Source: Ceratorhiza oryzae-sativae
Taxonomy: Eukaryota > Basidiomycota > Agaricomycetes > Cantharellales > Ceratobasidiaceae
Assembly: GCA_030998015.1 (NCBI GenBank)
Contig: JARWMV010000240.1
Coordinates: 62,001 to 126,000 of the forward strand
DNA: 64,000 bases
Direction of reading: 5' to 3'
Each line of letters begins with the position of its first letter. The stretch's first letter is position 1. Shown in pieces: positions 1 to 13,185 of the stretch. Under the pieces are notes generated by a model. That model had not been told where the DNA came from. It did not search any database and saw only the letters and a program-made list of their open reading frames with translations. The position numbers and the translations under genes are program-made.

Positions 1-1034
1 GATCAAGTCGATTGAGCCATGGAAGAAACCGAGAAATGTCGTGATTGTCGCTTTGTCGTATCGAGAATAACATCTGTGCGCCAAGGAAACTCGACCAGTG
101 AACAAACTTTGAGGCAATGATTCGAGTCGCAAAGTGACCCCGGACGGCTTCCATATGGATCTCCATGGGCTTGAAGAACATGATGTTGAACAGTTGTTCA
201 TCTGAGATCAGAATCAGCACACGACAAGGATAATTGTGTGGCTGTACCTAAACTCACACTCGGACAGGATAAAGCTCACAGTTTGACCAGATATGAAGGG
301 CTTCGGGACAAACCGCGGTGGAAGCGAGTAGCCCATCAGGGTGGGAAACATTCCCGAGTCAACCAGTTGACCCGCCCCAGCCGAAGCTTCCGAGTTGTAA
401 CCACTGGCTGAAGACTCATGTTCATCGTCAGAGTTTCCGACACCAGTTGTAGCCGTTGGTGAGAGTCGTGTGATTGAAGTGGCTTGATAGCAGTGCGGTA
501 CGGCGGCGAGATCAGAGGCTGGACCATTCAGAGTCGCTTCCGCCATTGGGTTAAACTGATACAAGTCGAGGCCGAAGGATAGGAGTGAATTGGATCCCGT
601 AGACACTATAGTCGACATGACCTAATGATACGGTCAGTTTACTGGTGAGTAAGATAATAATCGCGTACGTGTTGGTCGCTGTCGGTCCAAACGACATGTG
701 GAACTGAGCCTAAAGTTTCGTCAAATTTTATCCTCGACCACTCCAGGATCAACCTTACCTAGTCCTGACAGTCCATTCAGTTCATTTCCGAGGCCAGACG
801 CTTTGTTTCTAAATATACCCAAGGAGTCGCCGCGGGGGGCAGCTGGATTCTTGCGTCCATAGCCCAGACATTTGTGGCCCGACTCGCTACATTGCACGCA
901 TGTTGGGCGCGCCCTGTCACACTTTCTTTTTCTGGGAAAAATTAGGCATCTCTACACGATATCCGGTGTGATTTTGCTCACCTCCGCTGGCAAGTGATAC
1001 AGCTCGTGGGGCGAGGGCCTGGAAGATCCTTCAT
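1..1034 (-). CDS. Zn2Cys6 transcription factor, 3' end beyond left edge
   Basis: Nuclear DNA-binding regulator of the fungal binuclear zinc-cluster class. I read exons 1034-982, 931-759, 605-258 and 201-<1. The zinc cluster is split by the first intron and has the exact spacing C-x2-C-x6-C-x6-C-x2-C-x6-C (CITC, then KCDRARPTC, then CSESGHKC). A Ser/Thr/Gly-rich linker follows. The conserved part of this local family starts at YSLPPRFVPKPFIS and runs to RFLPWLNRLD at the window edge. The ATG at 1034 is 11 codons before the first cysteine and in frame. The 258/201 intron falls at the same codon, in the same phase, as in the paralogue at 24.0-26.0 kb, which supports the model. The 606-758 intron is the least certain. 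The target genes are unknown. Confidence 0.8.
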
Positions 1035-2281
1035 GGAAATAACCTATCCTGCAACGGGTCGAGCGAATGAGCAACAGATGTGATGGCAAGATACGTGGCG
1101 GCGGTCGAGGTCAGAAATATGTAGTCCATCCATGTCGACCGCCGATCGTGGTCAAGGCCGTGATCCGGGATGCCGAGCGTATGCGTCACTCCCGGCGCTT
1201 AGACCCGGCGGGGTTTCAACCCCATCAGCAATACAAAACCATGCCTATTTTCGTGTTGTAGTTTGACTTCCGGCGGCGTCCCACTCCAGCAACGGCCATG
1301 CCGTCTCGGCAATGATGTGAAACAAGTCGGTAATCTCCCTCCATTCGATAGTACAGACCCAGCCACAGTCCAGCCAGCGGACGATAATAAACCATGTATG
1401 GCGCGATATCCTGCTTAAGAACCCGCCGGAGAACGCAGGATCAGGATTTTTCCAGTAGATGCAGACGCGCTGATCTCGGTAGGCTACATTACCCGTTATT
1501 AAGAATCTCCACTCAATCTCTGTGGTTACGGAAATTCCCGAGTTTTGAGAGTGGTGCAAAATCAAATTCAACTATCCCAAAAGGCCCCAAATTAAATGTG
1601 CACCATCTCTCTCGGTATTGGGGCTGCACAATAAAAGGCAGATCGAAGTATGCTCCAGAACAAGCTCCGGATTCTCACAGAAGAGAACCGGATTAAATCA
1701 GAGTGACGACCTTGAAAGGGGTTCATCGATGTGGTCCTAAACAAACAGTATATCCCAAGGGCGACGGGTAGTTTGTGTTTGGCTGACGGCTTTTCTTTAG
1801 AATCAGAACAGTTCATGGAGGATGGCAGGATAAGATCTTTTGTTGAAACTTGAACGTGCGACAGTCTCACAATATAATTACAGCTCGGAAAATCCGACAC
1901 ATGCGATTCGCAAAAGCGGATTACGAGGCGCGGACCGGACATACACACAGCTTCCACTGGAAGACTAACCCCATCATTTGACAACCTCTGCACTTATTTC
2001 CGATTCACCGTGTTATTGCAAAGCAACGGGGTCAATTTCGTCTCCTTATTCATTGTTAACCCCACACATAGACTTTACATATGTAGCCTGGCCGGAAATG
2101 CTCACCGTTCAATAGCTGTGCAGGCTGTCATGCAAGGACTCGATAGAATCCGCTTTCGAGATAAACGATCCTCCAGCTCGGATATGTTGAACGAGATTAT
2201 ACTCCCCTAATATTCCAGCGCATATAACCCGCTTTCATCTGCACTTCTGAAGCTACCAGTGGATTTATCCGTGGTCCATCT
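1035..2281. other. intergenic, no recognised gene
   Basis: This lies between the divergent transcription-factor and MYND genes and probably holds both promoters. Short open frames occur on both strands (for example 1592-1993 minus) but none resembles a known protein or has a convincing exon structure. Confidence 0.4.
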
Positions 2282-2619
2282 ATGCTACACGATGGAGAAT
2301 TGGAAGAACACGATGATCGCGATGATCGATCGTGGGTTCACGATTGTGCCGAGCCCCATGTGACTGCGGAGCGTTTGGGCACTGACCCTTCGATCAGCAA
2401 CCCATTTCAAGATCTTGACTACGGCACATGGTTAAACAACCCGGATTGGCGCGGTGAATATTTCTGGGTATTTTTTTCCATTCAATCACCCACGTCAATG
2501 CCCTGAACTTGGCCGTTGGACTAAAGCCACGTCGTGACATCGTAGTCGACAAGCGGCAAACAACACGATATGACGCGCCATACGGCTGCGACCACCACCA
2601 CCCGTCGGGACCTCGTAGG

Positions 2620-4479
2620 ATGAACCACTCTTGCGGTCCGCCGTTGAAAACATATTTCGATCCTATTCTCAACTATCCACGCCAACATGCGCTCACTCAT
2701 CGCGGAATCCGGGCTCGCTCTGACATTCTGGCGGCGATCAATACTCTCAAGACGACAGCTTTCCCGTCGACACACGTGTTGGAAAAAGCGTTGGAAGTGG
2801 AGATGCATCCCGACCTCAAGGTGCATTTGCGCAGCCCTGGCGCTATCCCCGCTTACGTCTCGTTGATACGCAACTGTTGCCAAACGCGCAAGGTAGGCCG
2901 GCCCGTGTCTATCCTCGTGATGCTGACGCGGTTATGTGGCTCGATTCTCCACAGCTCTTGACTTGCGCCCATGGATATCTCTGTCTTGGCGTCTTATGTC
3001 TCGCTCTGGAGTCTGCGCTTCACACGAGTGTACCCCAGGTGGTTTCGAAATACGACATAGATTCCGAAGCAGACCGAATGGCCGCATGTATCGCGGTTAG
3101 CATCGGGCGTTCCTCCGACGCGCGTTGTCCATTTTTATTTTGGGAGCCGCCTGCACCAACTTTGGGGCGCCAAGTATTTTCCTCGGCCAGAGGTCTGACG
3201 GTTAGCAACACTCGTTTTTTGGCGGGCACGCTTTTCGAAGAACGCAAGGGGCTTTTAGAGGCTTGCCTGAACTATGGTTTGCCTGGATTATCAGCTGTTA
3301 TTGTCATTCTCTGGCAGTTTGCGGTCACTGAAAGGTGCGTTTGCCCAGTGGTAACGGTTCTTCTATATAATAACGCCATCATCAGTGATTGGCTGCTCAA
3401 GGAACGTTTGGATGTCCTTCAATTCCGCAACTTCATTGCTTCATCGAGGGTTGATCGTCCTATCACCCAAGCATTGTCCAAACCGTTTCTCCTGGCACCA
3501 ACTACTCCGGCAGCCTTGACCAATTGTGCCGATCATGTGGACGCGCAGAACCTATTAGAGGCATTGCGAAGGAATGCTGAGCTTACCCATATCGACGATG
3601 CAACTCGGACGCTTGTATGGGTTGGCGAAGCGGTTGCACTCAAGGGCGATACTCGATACATTCCCGCCCTGATGAACATTGCTCGTGATGCGATAATGCA
3701 TCTCATCAGGAGGCCCAAAAGCGACCCAGAAGAGGCCGTGATTATCATCGAAGTGGGCTCGTTTATGGCCCATTCCATCCGGTAAACCCATTACAATTGT
3801 ATCCGACGATTAACTGATATTTGAAAATCCCAGCCTCTATTTTCAGAGCAAACTCCGGAATCGGGATCGAGCGCGAGCATTGGTCGAAGGCGTGATAGAA
3901 AGCAGCCAGGTGCTAGGAATATGCGGATATCTCTACCTTCGTGCGCTGGACTCGATGCTTATATATCGACACGGTCACCGGCCATCTTGGCATAGCCAGT
4001 TCTTCGTCCATCTTCGATCCCTCTTGCACGCTATCGGCGTGATCGCCGACCGACTTTTGGAGTATCGCATCGTTTCAAACATCGCCCCCAAAACGCTGAC
4101 CACTGCATTCATCGACTGGTCTCGCGTTCGGCTGCAACACGATGCGCGCCTGGCTCGATCCCACGCTAGCTCGTCCGTGTATGATAGTTTTCACAGGCCT
4201 TGGGTCGAACTCGGCGAGGCTTTTGACTTTCAGCTCGCCTCACCCCATACGTGTTCAAATGCTCGATGCTACAGTAATCTTCCACTGCCGTACGTCTCAC
4301 TACTCGTCTGCGAGTCTTGTGACAGGACGTATTACTGTAGCTTGGCCTGCCAACGCGCGTGAGTTGTGCTTTCACCTGACGCGACGACGCCCTAAGCCTA
4401 ACCATATATACGCAGAGACTGGCTGCTCGACTCTACAATGTCGCACAGACACCACTGCTTGGGTATTGAAATGAACTAG
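2620..4479 (+). CDS. MYND zinc-finger protein
   Basis: I read exons 2620-2892, 2955-3334, 3386-3781, 3834-4358 and 4416-4479, all with GT-AG introns of 51-62 bp and consistent phase. The product is about 545 residues: a long helical, Leu/Ala-rich body and a C-terminal MYND-type zinc finger. The finger begins CSNARC and continues CESC, YYCSLACQRADW and HRHHC, so all expected Cys/His ligands are present, the last ones in the final exon. MYND fingers mediate protein-protein contacts; the body matches no enzyme I recognise. The start is uncertain. The ATG at 2620 lies just before the first well-structured part, but an upstream open frame from ATG 2282 could splice (2453 to 2546) in frame and add about 80 residues. 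It is divergent from the regulator at the left edge. Confidence 0.72.
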
Positions 4480-4669
4480 CGCGCCTTGTGACCAATATGT
4501 ATAATATGTGAATTGCACCCCCTTCGCTCACATTGTCATTTGTAACTAGCTTTCGTCAAGTTTTGGACAGCATGCAATTATAATACATAATAATACCTCA
4601 GACGCTTCAGACTCGCTGCCTCAAAGGACGAAATCCCAAAATGATACACAGAATGAGAACAAAATAGAA

Positions 4670-7600
4670 CTAATGCCCACCAATGCTGGTCGGATCGATT
4701 CCACTCTGTTCGCACATGCCCCTAAACACCCCTCCGGGTTGAGCATACAGCTCGGCTGGCGTACCCGACTCGACTATCCGGCCTTCATCCATAACTACCA
4801 CACGGTCGTAATGGACGATAGTTCGAATCCGGTCTGCCTCATGTCAAGCGACGCAATTCCGAAATGATGCGGACACTTACGAGCAATGCATAGAATCGTA
4901 CGATTTGCAAACTCTGTTTGAATAGTCTGCTGTATCTTGGCATCGGTTTCGAGGTCTACACTGGCCGTGGCTGGACAAGATCCTCCCCAAGTTCGTAATT
5001 ACGCTCCCCCAAATGTGGGCTAGGGTACTGACCTTCGTCGAGAACCAAGATCTTGGTCTGCTTGACTAGTGCGCGAGCGAGCGAAAGGAGCGAACGTTGA
5101 CCTGCGCTGAGATTTGCACCTTCGGCCGTGATAGGCGAGTCAAGGCTAAGCAACGAGGATGTTTGCTTCGAGTCATCGCCCAGCAAATGCGATCGCCGGA
5201 GTGCGCTGTGCAATGTGGCGTCGTCGTGCTCGTCGAACGGGTCGAGGTTGGACCGGATAGTTCCTGTGAATGCGTGGTCAGTGCGACGTCTTGGTAAATA
5301 TCACACTCTGAATCTACCGGAAAGAATACTAGCTTCCTGGGGTATGATCGCGATCTTCGAACGTAATGTGCTCAATCCGATTCCAGATACATCTACGCCG
5401 TCTATATGAATAGAGCCGGACGTAACCTCGACGATCCGGAACAGGGCCGCCATCAGTGAGCTTTTCCCTTTGTTGGTGAATTGGTTTAGCTTCATTATCA
5501 ACTGCTATCGTAGCGGTCTCACCTGCCCCCGTTCGGCCAACGACGCCAATCTTTTCACCCCCGCGAACGTGGAGAGATATTCCATGAAGAGTTGCTGGCA
5601 AGTTAGGTCGATAGGACATGACAACGTCTCGTAGCTCGATAGATCCAGTGGCCGGCCAGGTTACGGGCGGTATTTGCGAGGGCACAACGTAGGGCTTTTC
5701 TTGGGGTACGTTGCCTGACTCTGTGTATTGTAGAACTGAGAAGGAGTTCAGCTTGGCGATTTGGGTCAATTACAATCCACTTACCCCTCTCCACAGCGTT
5801 CATATTGTTTTCGACTAGAAAGCTGTGAGTAAAAAAAGGAAATCAACTCGAAAATCCTACCTTCTGCTGATTGTCTTGTCATGAGGCCTATACCGAGATT
5901 CGATAAGTACTCGCCAAGGTAAACGTCGGCCCACTTACCCATTATTTGCACCATGCCGGTTAGAGTGGACTATTCCAACTGCATCAGTTTCCATGCAACA
6001 TGAACCCAATTCGTTCGGTATTATTCTCACCAAAACCAAGCCAATCTCCGCTGGAGAAACACCGTTTACCCCGACAACGGACATGATAGCGGCTGCAAAA
6101 ATGAGTAGAGATCCTAGGAAACTCAGCCGGATGGCGAGCCATCGTTGGTTGGCTATATGCTTCTCGTGAGCGCTCCGAGTAATGTATACATGTGAGTGCT
6201 GACCTGTGGTTAGAGAAAGCGCCCTATTCTCAAGGTCGATGTAGTATTTGTTCTCGTCGCAGAATCGATTCGTTGCGCCATACCCTCTGATTGTTGCAAT
6301 CCCGGCCAATGACTCAGAAAAATGTGAGTACAGCAGGCTACGTAGGCTTGCATCTATGGGCATTTAGTTAGTCACAGCCGAATAGTAAGTAAAGGTAACT
6401 TACCGAGCCGCTTCATCTCGCGAGCACTGGCGCGATAGAAAGCTGCAAAATACTGATATAGAACGAGGGCTAGTACGGCTACGATGACTTGGAGAACAAC
6501 TTAACGTTGAGTAAAGCTCTTATTTACTCAAGATCCAAGCTCACCAAAATAATGCTCGAGAATAGTGATGACGATCACACTAGCCGCGAGTGTGCTAACA
6601 GTAGAGGTGTCTAACGAGATAGCCATGAGCGGAATAGCTACTCGGTTTTGTTGCAGACTTACAGATCCGAATAGAGTCGGAAAGTGAATTGTCCATAGCT
6701 ATCGCAAAATGAGTACAACCCTCGGTTGTTCAATATAATAAAACTCACTATCGATATCTTTCCCAAACACGCTCAGAATTCGACCGAGGGGCTAAAAAAA
6801 CCATATAAGGGGAGAAACAGGCATCGAAGTGGGTTTCATACTGTTGTGTCAAAGAAAGACATCTGAGGTGGCTGTTATTAAGGGATGCGAGAATGTTCGA
6901 TGAAATCCAACTCACCGGTGCATGAAAAACCCGATTGAGTGCCTGGCGATGAAGGTATTTCGAGGATTCGTACGTTACCAAGCATAGAGCAATCCCCCTG
7001 TTTGGTTGAACCATCAGTGAAAACACAAAACCAATATTTAAAAGACTGACCTAACGAGGGCGAAAAGTGCAGAACCTAGGCCAAGGGCAGCATATCCGGC
7101 CATGTAAATACTTAATGGTTGTTTGAATGCACTACAAATTCTTTAATCAGTACCGTGAGTTCCGAGAATACTTTAGCGTACATACTCATTTTGCCACCAT
7201 ACGAGCCAAAAATAACCGAGGCCGTAACAACCTTGAGCCAAAACCGTACTTGCAATCACAATGGGTAGTATGAACAAACTGGCCCCCGACGAAAAGTATC
7301 GGCCATAAACTACGAAATTGTTAGCATGCACAATTTGTAGATTAAAACAAAATTTACCGCTCCACTTGACCGTGCCTGTGGTGCGCCTTTCCGGTTGGAT
7401 GAGTTTGCTCTCTAATTTACCCATGCTGGCACGCTTCCCAGTTGAGCCCTTCTTTTCCCGACGCACATCCTTCTCCGCGGCGTCTGTTTTAATCGTAGAA
7501 ACCTCAGCGTTCGTTTTAAGCCCGTCTATTCCTCCGAACTCTTGAATCAGTTTCGCAAATTTCCCTTTGGCACGAATCAAATCTTCATATGTTCCCGCCT

Positions 7601-10600
7601 CTTGGAGTCTCCCAACCATAATCAACCGTTTCTCGGACACAGAAGACGACTTTTCAGTAGAAATGAGAGAGGGATTACTTTCCCTGCCATCGGCCTCCTT
7701 GTGGTCCTCCTCGCACTTCTCATAGTATTCGCATACTTCGTCTGTGCACCCTAGAGTGTAGATAATGTCTACGGATGGAAGCAAACGTAGGGCATGAGTG
7801 ACGAGCAAGACGGTTTTGCCTCTGGCTTTTAGGTTCTTGAGAATGGCGTTATGGAAGAGCGCGTGGCCGACATGGGCGTCGACTGAAATTCAAGCAATAT
7901 CAGACTGGCAATAAATTCTGAGCTTGAATAGCAAACTTACCAGCGCTGAAGGGGTCATCCAATAAGAAAACTTCCGCCGTATCATCGTACAACGCCCGCG
8001 CAATGTTTACACGTCTATCATCATTGGAATTGGTCCCAATGTTAGTACGAGATGACTAAAACTTACTGTTTTTGACCTCCTGATAGATCTGGGATACCTC
8101 GTCAGATATATGCGTACGTCCCCAACAGTATCCACTTACTAATCCCTTTCTCGCCAATCTACATCAAACACAAGTCAGCGCCCACTTTCCGGATTAACCA
8201 AACATCACCCACTTCTGTCAAATCTCCAGCTGGCAACTGTTCCAGGTCGACTTCGAGACTCGCATCGCGGATCGAAGCCCAATATCGTTCTTCATTCCAT
8301 GGTCGGCCGAAAACAACGTTTTCTCGCTATAATTGGATATTATTTGGGAGAAGATTATACTTTGCACAACTACGTACTAGTGTAGCGTTCTGCATCCAAG
8401 CAGTTTGGGCACAGTAAGCGGTTCGGCCCCCGAAAACAACAGTGCCCTTCGGTTTGGGCATCTCGCCAAGCATGCCAAATAGCAGCGAGGATTTACCTAT
8501 CATGCGGGCGTTGAGTTAATATTTTGAAATGAACTGGAAAACGTACCACTTCCAACCGGCCCCACGATAGCCACTAGACTGCCTCTCGGAACAGAGAACG
8601 AAACGTCGACTAACCGAAAAGTAACTTGTGCCTTTTTTTTCAGCCTCTTTTCGAGACCTGCAGCCTCGCTAGTCCGTTTGGCTTCCTTCTCATTTCCATC
8701 TTTGGATTTTGAGCCGGGAACATGGTACCACACAAACTCAGCGTTCTTCACCACCACCGCCTCCGTCTGGTCCGGGTCGATGATAATTGAAATTTCAGCT
8801 GTCTCGGCCAGAAAGACGGCTTGAAGGCGGCGAATAGCTAACGTCAGATACGTTAGTAAGATGGAGGCGGATCAATCAAAGTCACATGCCGTGCTTAGCG
8901 TCAACAGTACTCGAAAGGGCTCGCGGAAGCATCAAAAGGGGTTGGCTACACATACAACTATTGAATATCGTCTTGGAAGCTGGAAGAAAGATACGAACCG
9001 GAGCATCGAAAACAACGCTAGAGACGGAAAAACCACTGCAGCATCTAACCGCTGATTATGTGTTGCTGCATAAGTGACAAAGCTTATCACAGCCGCGAAT
9101 GTCGGGATCAAAAATGCGACAGCTTGGCTAATCGTTCAACATCAGCGTCTCATTCCGCCAGCTGGAAGAACAAACAAAAGCATACTTGACAGCTTTAATG
9201 AATAGCACGCCGCGCGTACCCCTCAACTCGTTCTTTCTGACGGCCCCGAGACGCTTCTCGAACTCTTCTTCGTAGACACACAGCTTGACGATGCGCATAT
9301 TTCCAAATAGCTCCCGAACAAGCGAAGCCCGTTGATCGGTGTATTTTGTCGATCGTTTACGAATCGTGAGTTGGTATGACATTAGTCCTTGCTGGATTGG
9401 GATCAGAAAAGCAAAAAGAGAAAACCCCGCAATGGCTGAGGGTCCAAGCTAGTAATCGAGTTTAGTATGGAATGCAAAGGCGAGGCCTTGGGACGTGCCT
9501 GGAGACACAGAAGGACCAGGCAAATCGTCTACAAGTTCCGCTTGATCAGCTCGTCGGTCATTTCTTCAGCCTCAGGCTGAAAATAACACATACTAGTCGA
9601 ATAGGTGTTGTCCACATGGCATGGAACCACTGAGCACACGAGTCGACCCTGCTTACATCCGTGCTGATATGATTGAGAAGGTTGTGGACCTCTTGGCCAG
9701 GGCGAAATCGGAGCCCACGAGCGTAGAGCGAGGCAGTGAGAGCAGTACGAGCTGCCACTCCAGTTGTCCTGACCGGCGACCCGGTGAGCTCAAGGCCACA
9801 GAAGTTCAGAACCAAATGCTTACATGGATCGCCAGAAGAACTGGTGGGTGCAAATAGAGCCCCAAATGGTGAGTAGAGGAAGACCGATCGCTAGTCCAAT
9901 GCCATTTCCAATATGAGGAATATCCGGACCGCCCCGGGCTCGATTTTGGGCAAATTTAATGATAGCCTTGAATAACGACTAAGCGATCAAAAGCGAAGCA
10001 GCCACCAAGGAAGACGTACCTTGACGAGAAGGGGACCCATAAGTTGGCTTGTGTCACCAACGACTTTGTAAAGGCCTGATAGACCATGGGGTAAACACTG
10101 AATTTGACAACCATTATTATGGCTTAAGGCACGTACCGGCTAGCCAAAAATCTTTGCCTAAGACATCATTCAATGCCCAAACGAGACTCGGCTTCCCTTC
10201 CACTGTTTTCCAGGGCGTATAGCGTCTAAACCAACGTGTTTTCTCCTTCGAACCGTTTCGAGCCCGTTCGAGTCTTCTCTCCCAAGCCTCGTCGAAGGCC
10301 TTGGTCAGCGGTGCAGCCTCTTCCTCTGGTCTCACCTTCCAAAGGTCTGGGGCTTGAAGAGCTCGCTGGTATCCAAGTGTCATCATCGGGGTTAACCAGG
10401 CATAGGTCATGATGGACATAAACGATGCAGTAGCGAGAGGTGTGAGCGGGGCATCATTCAGCGAGGCTGGAGGTGGGGGTGGAGGAGATGAAGGGATCCA
10501 GAACTGGTACCTAATCCGGAGATGAGCATGGGATTCAGGTTCAGCATATAGACCTACCAATGTGTTCGACGTCGCTCGTTGGTACATCCCTCGTCCAGCT

Positions 10601-10667
10601 GAGGCTCAATGAGGTTGGGCTTCTTAGCTTTCTCGAGTCCAGTATTGCTGTTAGACCCAGGAGCCAT
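4670..10667 (-). CDS. ABCC-type multidrug ABC transporter (full length)
   Basis: Membrane ATP-driven exporter with two transmembrane domains and two nucleotide-binding domains, short-MRP/Yor1-like layout without TMD0. The start ATG at 10667 gives [10 protein letters not shown] and a 50-bp intron leads into [14 protein letters not shown] and the conserved TYAWLTPMM region. NBD1 (about 8.8-7.5 kb) has Walker A GPVGSGKSS with an intron inside it, Q-loop CAQTAWMQ, signature INLSGGQKQ and Walker [14 protein letters not shown]2 (about 5.6-4.67 kb) has [40 protein letters not shown], and the H-loop histidine in AHRIRT. All catalytic residues are present in both domains, so it should be an active pump of about 1,400 residues (estimate). 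Over fifteen short introns interrupt it. Stop TAG is at 4670-4672. Substrate cannot be told from sequence. Confidence 0.88.
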
Positions 10668-13128
10668 TTCGACAAGAATGAGCGGTTTGGACTTGGAGCG
10701 AGCTTTCGTCTTCCCTCTATCACATTACCTGGTTTTTATGGATAAATCGGCGAATTGAGCCTCAAGATCTCCTAATACCCAAAATGTGCGCTCGTACATG
10801 TTTCAAAAAGGGAACCACACAACCCAGCTCCCACAACTTGGCGGACAGAAGATGGCCAGGTGCTGTCTGACATGAGCTTCATTTGACATCGGGCTACTTT
10901 TGCCGGTGCTAGGCACAATGTACTAAGCCGGCAAGACGACGAATCCAGAAGCACAGCATAAGCATGGATATCGACTTTGATCTCGCTGAGGCGTTTTTGT
11001 ATCCACGCGAACTCAAGAGTGTCGGAGCGGAACTGTTGCTAGACACAAGTCCCAGCGGCGAATTAGAATAGTGATTGCAACAAGAGTTCTGGGTGCAAGG
11101 CACATCTTTCATCCGCTTCATATACGATATGCTGATGTGTATTATTAGCCACTACATTTGATGAACATTCAGTCGGCGTCGAAAGATAATTTCGTATTGC
11201 ATCTTATGGAGACATGGCCGAAGGACGTGACGATGAAACATGACGTCATCAATAGTTGTGGTGCTGAGAGACTGTTTGCGCTTGTTGATAGCATTTCAAC
11301 TTGGCGAGACGTCTGGTCTAGCTTGTGTAAAGTAGCACCACAGTCGCACCGAAAGCACCCAGGGTCATAGCCAAATATTTGGCTTTTCGCGAAGACCATA
11401 CGCACTAGAAACGGTTCGGCTCAGGACCACTGTCCTTGCTTGAGATTAATGGTAAACCATGCAAGTGTGAAACGGAGTGTATATGCGCTTAGCGCACGCA
11501 GAACAGTTTGAACTGATCCGCAAGATAAAAACATTTGAGTAAGTCCATACATGGCATGTATACTGCCGGAAAGCACCCCTACAGTGCACACACGGATAGC
11601 TTTATGAGTAGACAGGTACTAGCGCTTGGGAAGCAAGACGATATTAGGGAATACATAACCTTACCCTTCGGACGCATCCGGCTCTCGGGGAGGCGTGAAC
11701 CGGAGAGGAAGCGACGGAGGAGGGAGGTAGCGATGCCATGCCACGCGCCTAGATATTTTGGATAAGCTATGTACATATTCAACGTAAAAACCGGTACGTG
11801 TAAAAGGGCGGGGAAGAGCGGCCGACTAGTCGTCGCCCGAAAAGGAGGGGTTGGGAAAACCGGAACGAAGCGGCGGGGGAGCCTGGGACTCCAAGACACG
11901 AGCGAACTCGCGGGTCGGGCGGCCATCGAGCGACGGTAGTCGGAAGTTGGGAAGGTGGGAGGGTGTAGGTGAGAGGATTGGACGCGCGAGTGGCGATGGG
12001 ACACGTCGGAGCGTGCAGATGCGGAAGTTTCTCGGGTGTATGCAGAGGTGGAAGTGGCGGAGTGACAGAAGGAGGGCAGGAAAAAGGCGAACGAGCACCT
12101 ACAGACTGAAGCGCAGACTCAGCGAGTGCTGGTGGCGAGTAGGAGCCAGTGAACGGGCACGTGACGAGGTTAAAAGGGAAGTTCAGCGGGGTCACGCCAC
12201 GGGGTCGTCCGCGAACGCTGCGAGCAAGACTGGGCTGCGTACCTCTGCAAGCTTCGGCAAACAGCCCCTATCTAATTCACCGGTCCTGAACTCTTTACAA
12301 TACCCATCAGTACTTATGTATTCCGTAGACAAAGTGGAAGACTTGAAGTACAGCCGACACCTTAGAGACCCTAATTGGGAATATTCAGAGTAAAGAATCG
12401 ACCCATTTACACAGGCAAGTCATAAAAGGAGTCATAAATCGATCACATTAGCAACCGGGGATCAATGTATGGATGGTCACCTCATCAGCGCGTGAATAAC
12501 CGCTTCGAGCGCCTTGGCTCGACGTCCTCAATAACGATCGGTATGGAATAGTTCCGGGTTAAAGCTATAATCGCTTGCTGGTTTGGCGAAGAGAAACGCC
12601 TAAGTACTACCGATTTGCTCATAGATCGTGATATGTGACTGCCGTGTTCAAAAATCAAAGTGGATGCTGCTCACTTGAACTCAAAATCCGTAACCAAGGG
12701 CTTGACTCTAGCTATACATCACATTCTTCTATGCGTTTAACCACAAAGTTTTATGAATATTATTCAGTTTAAATCGAAATCGGTTCAATGACAAGTACTC
12801 AAAAGCCCAGATCTGTGCCTGGCCTCGAACTATCTTGCCATCAGACTTTTGCCATCAGCCTTGAGCAGGTAAAAACTCGACAATGCGGGGGTATCCGGTC
12901 ACCCGAAGACATAGTAACTATTTAATTCTGTAACTAACAAGAGAACCCCTAGGATAGATTCCATCTTCAGGCTGGAACGCTGCGGCCAAAATTCTCATTC
13001 ACTCACAAGATAGCATATACTGCACTGGCGGAACCTCTGAATCTCGGATTATATAACTGCATGAAGAAATCAAGCAAAAACATAATAACGGGACCAACCA
13101 AGGACGCTTCTACGAAACCCTTGTACCT
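10668..13128. other. long intergenic stretch, no recognised gene
   Basis: This is the upstream region of the ABC transporter and then about 2 kb of unassigned DNA. A GC-rich patch at 11.6-12.3 kb gives overlapping open frames on both strands that are Arg/Ser/Pro-rich and look like composition artefacts. No RNA gene or transposon end was seen. Confidence 0.4.
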
Positions 13129-13185
13129 CTAGTTGGCAATATCAATCACCGCCCTCCTGGACACAATATAATTGCTCCACGTAAC
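13129..13185 (-). pseudogene. terminal exon scrap of the Zn2Cys6 family
   Basis: Read on the minus strand it encodes VTWSNYIVSRRAVIDIAN and a TAG stop. This matches the last residues of the paralogue ending at 24033 (VTWNDYINSRRAVIDIGV). The homology stops exactly at 13185, where the terminal repeat of the hAT element begins, and does not resume on the other side of that element. It is what remains of a copy cut or rearranged at the transposon edge. Confidence 0.75.

Noticed and set aside
2282..2453. Upstream exon for the MYND gene
   Set aside because: It can be spliced in frame, but the acceptor is weak and composition is odd; left as a possible extension, not called.
4806..4820. GTTCGAATCC, resembling a tRNA B box
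   Set aside because: It lies inside an ABC transporter exon on the other strand, with no A box or cloverleaf.
8861..9077. Plus-strand frames opposite the ABC transporter
   Set aside because: Antisense shadows of transporter exons and introns; no protein features.
11579..12393. Overlapping open frames of 90-180 codons on both strands
   Set aside because: Biased Arg/Pro/Ser composition in a GC-rich patch, no domain, and several frames open at once; treated as a composition artefact.
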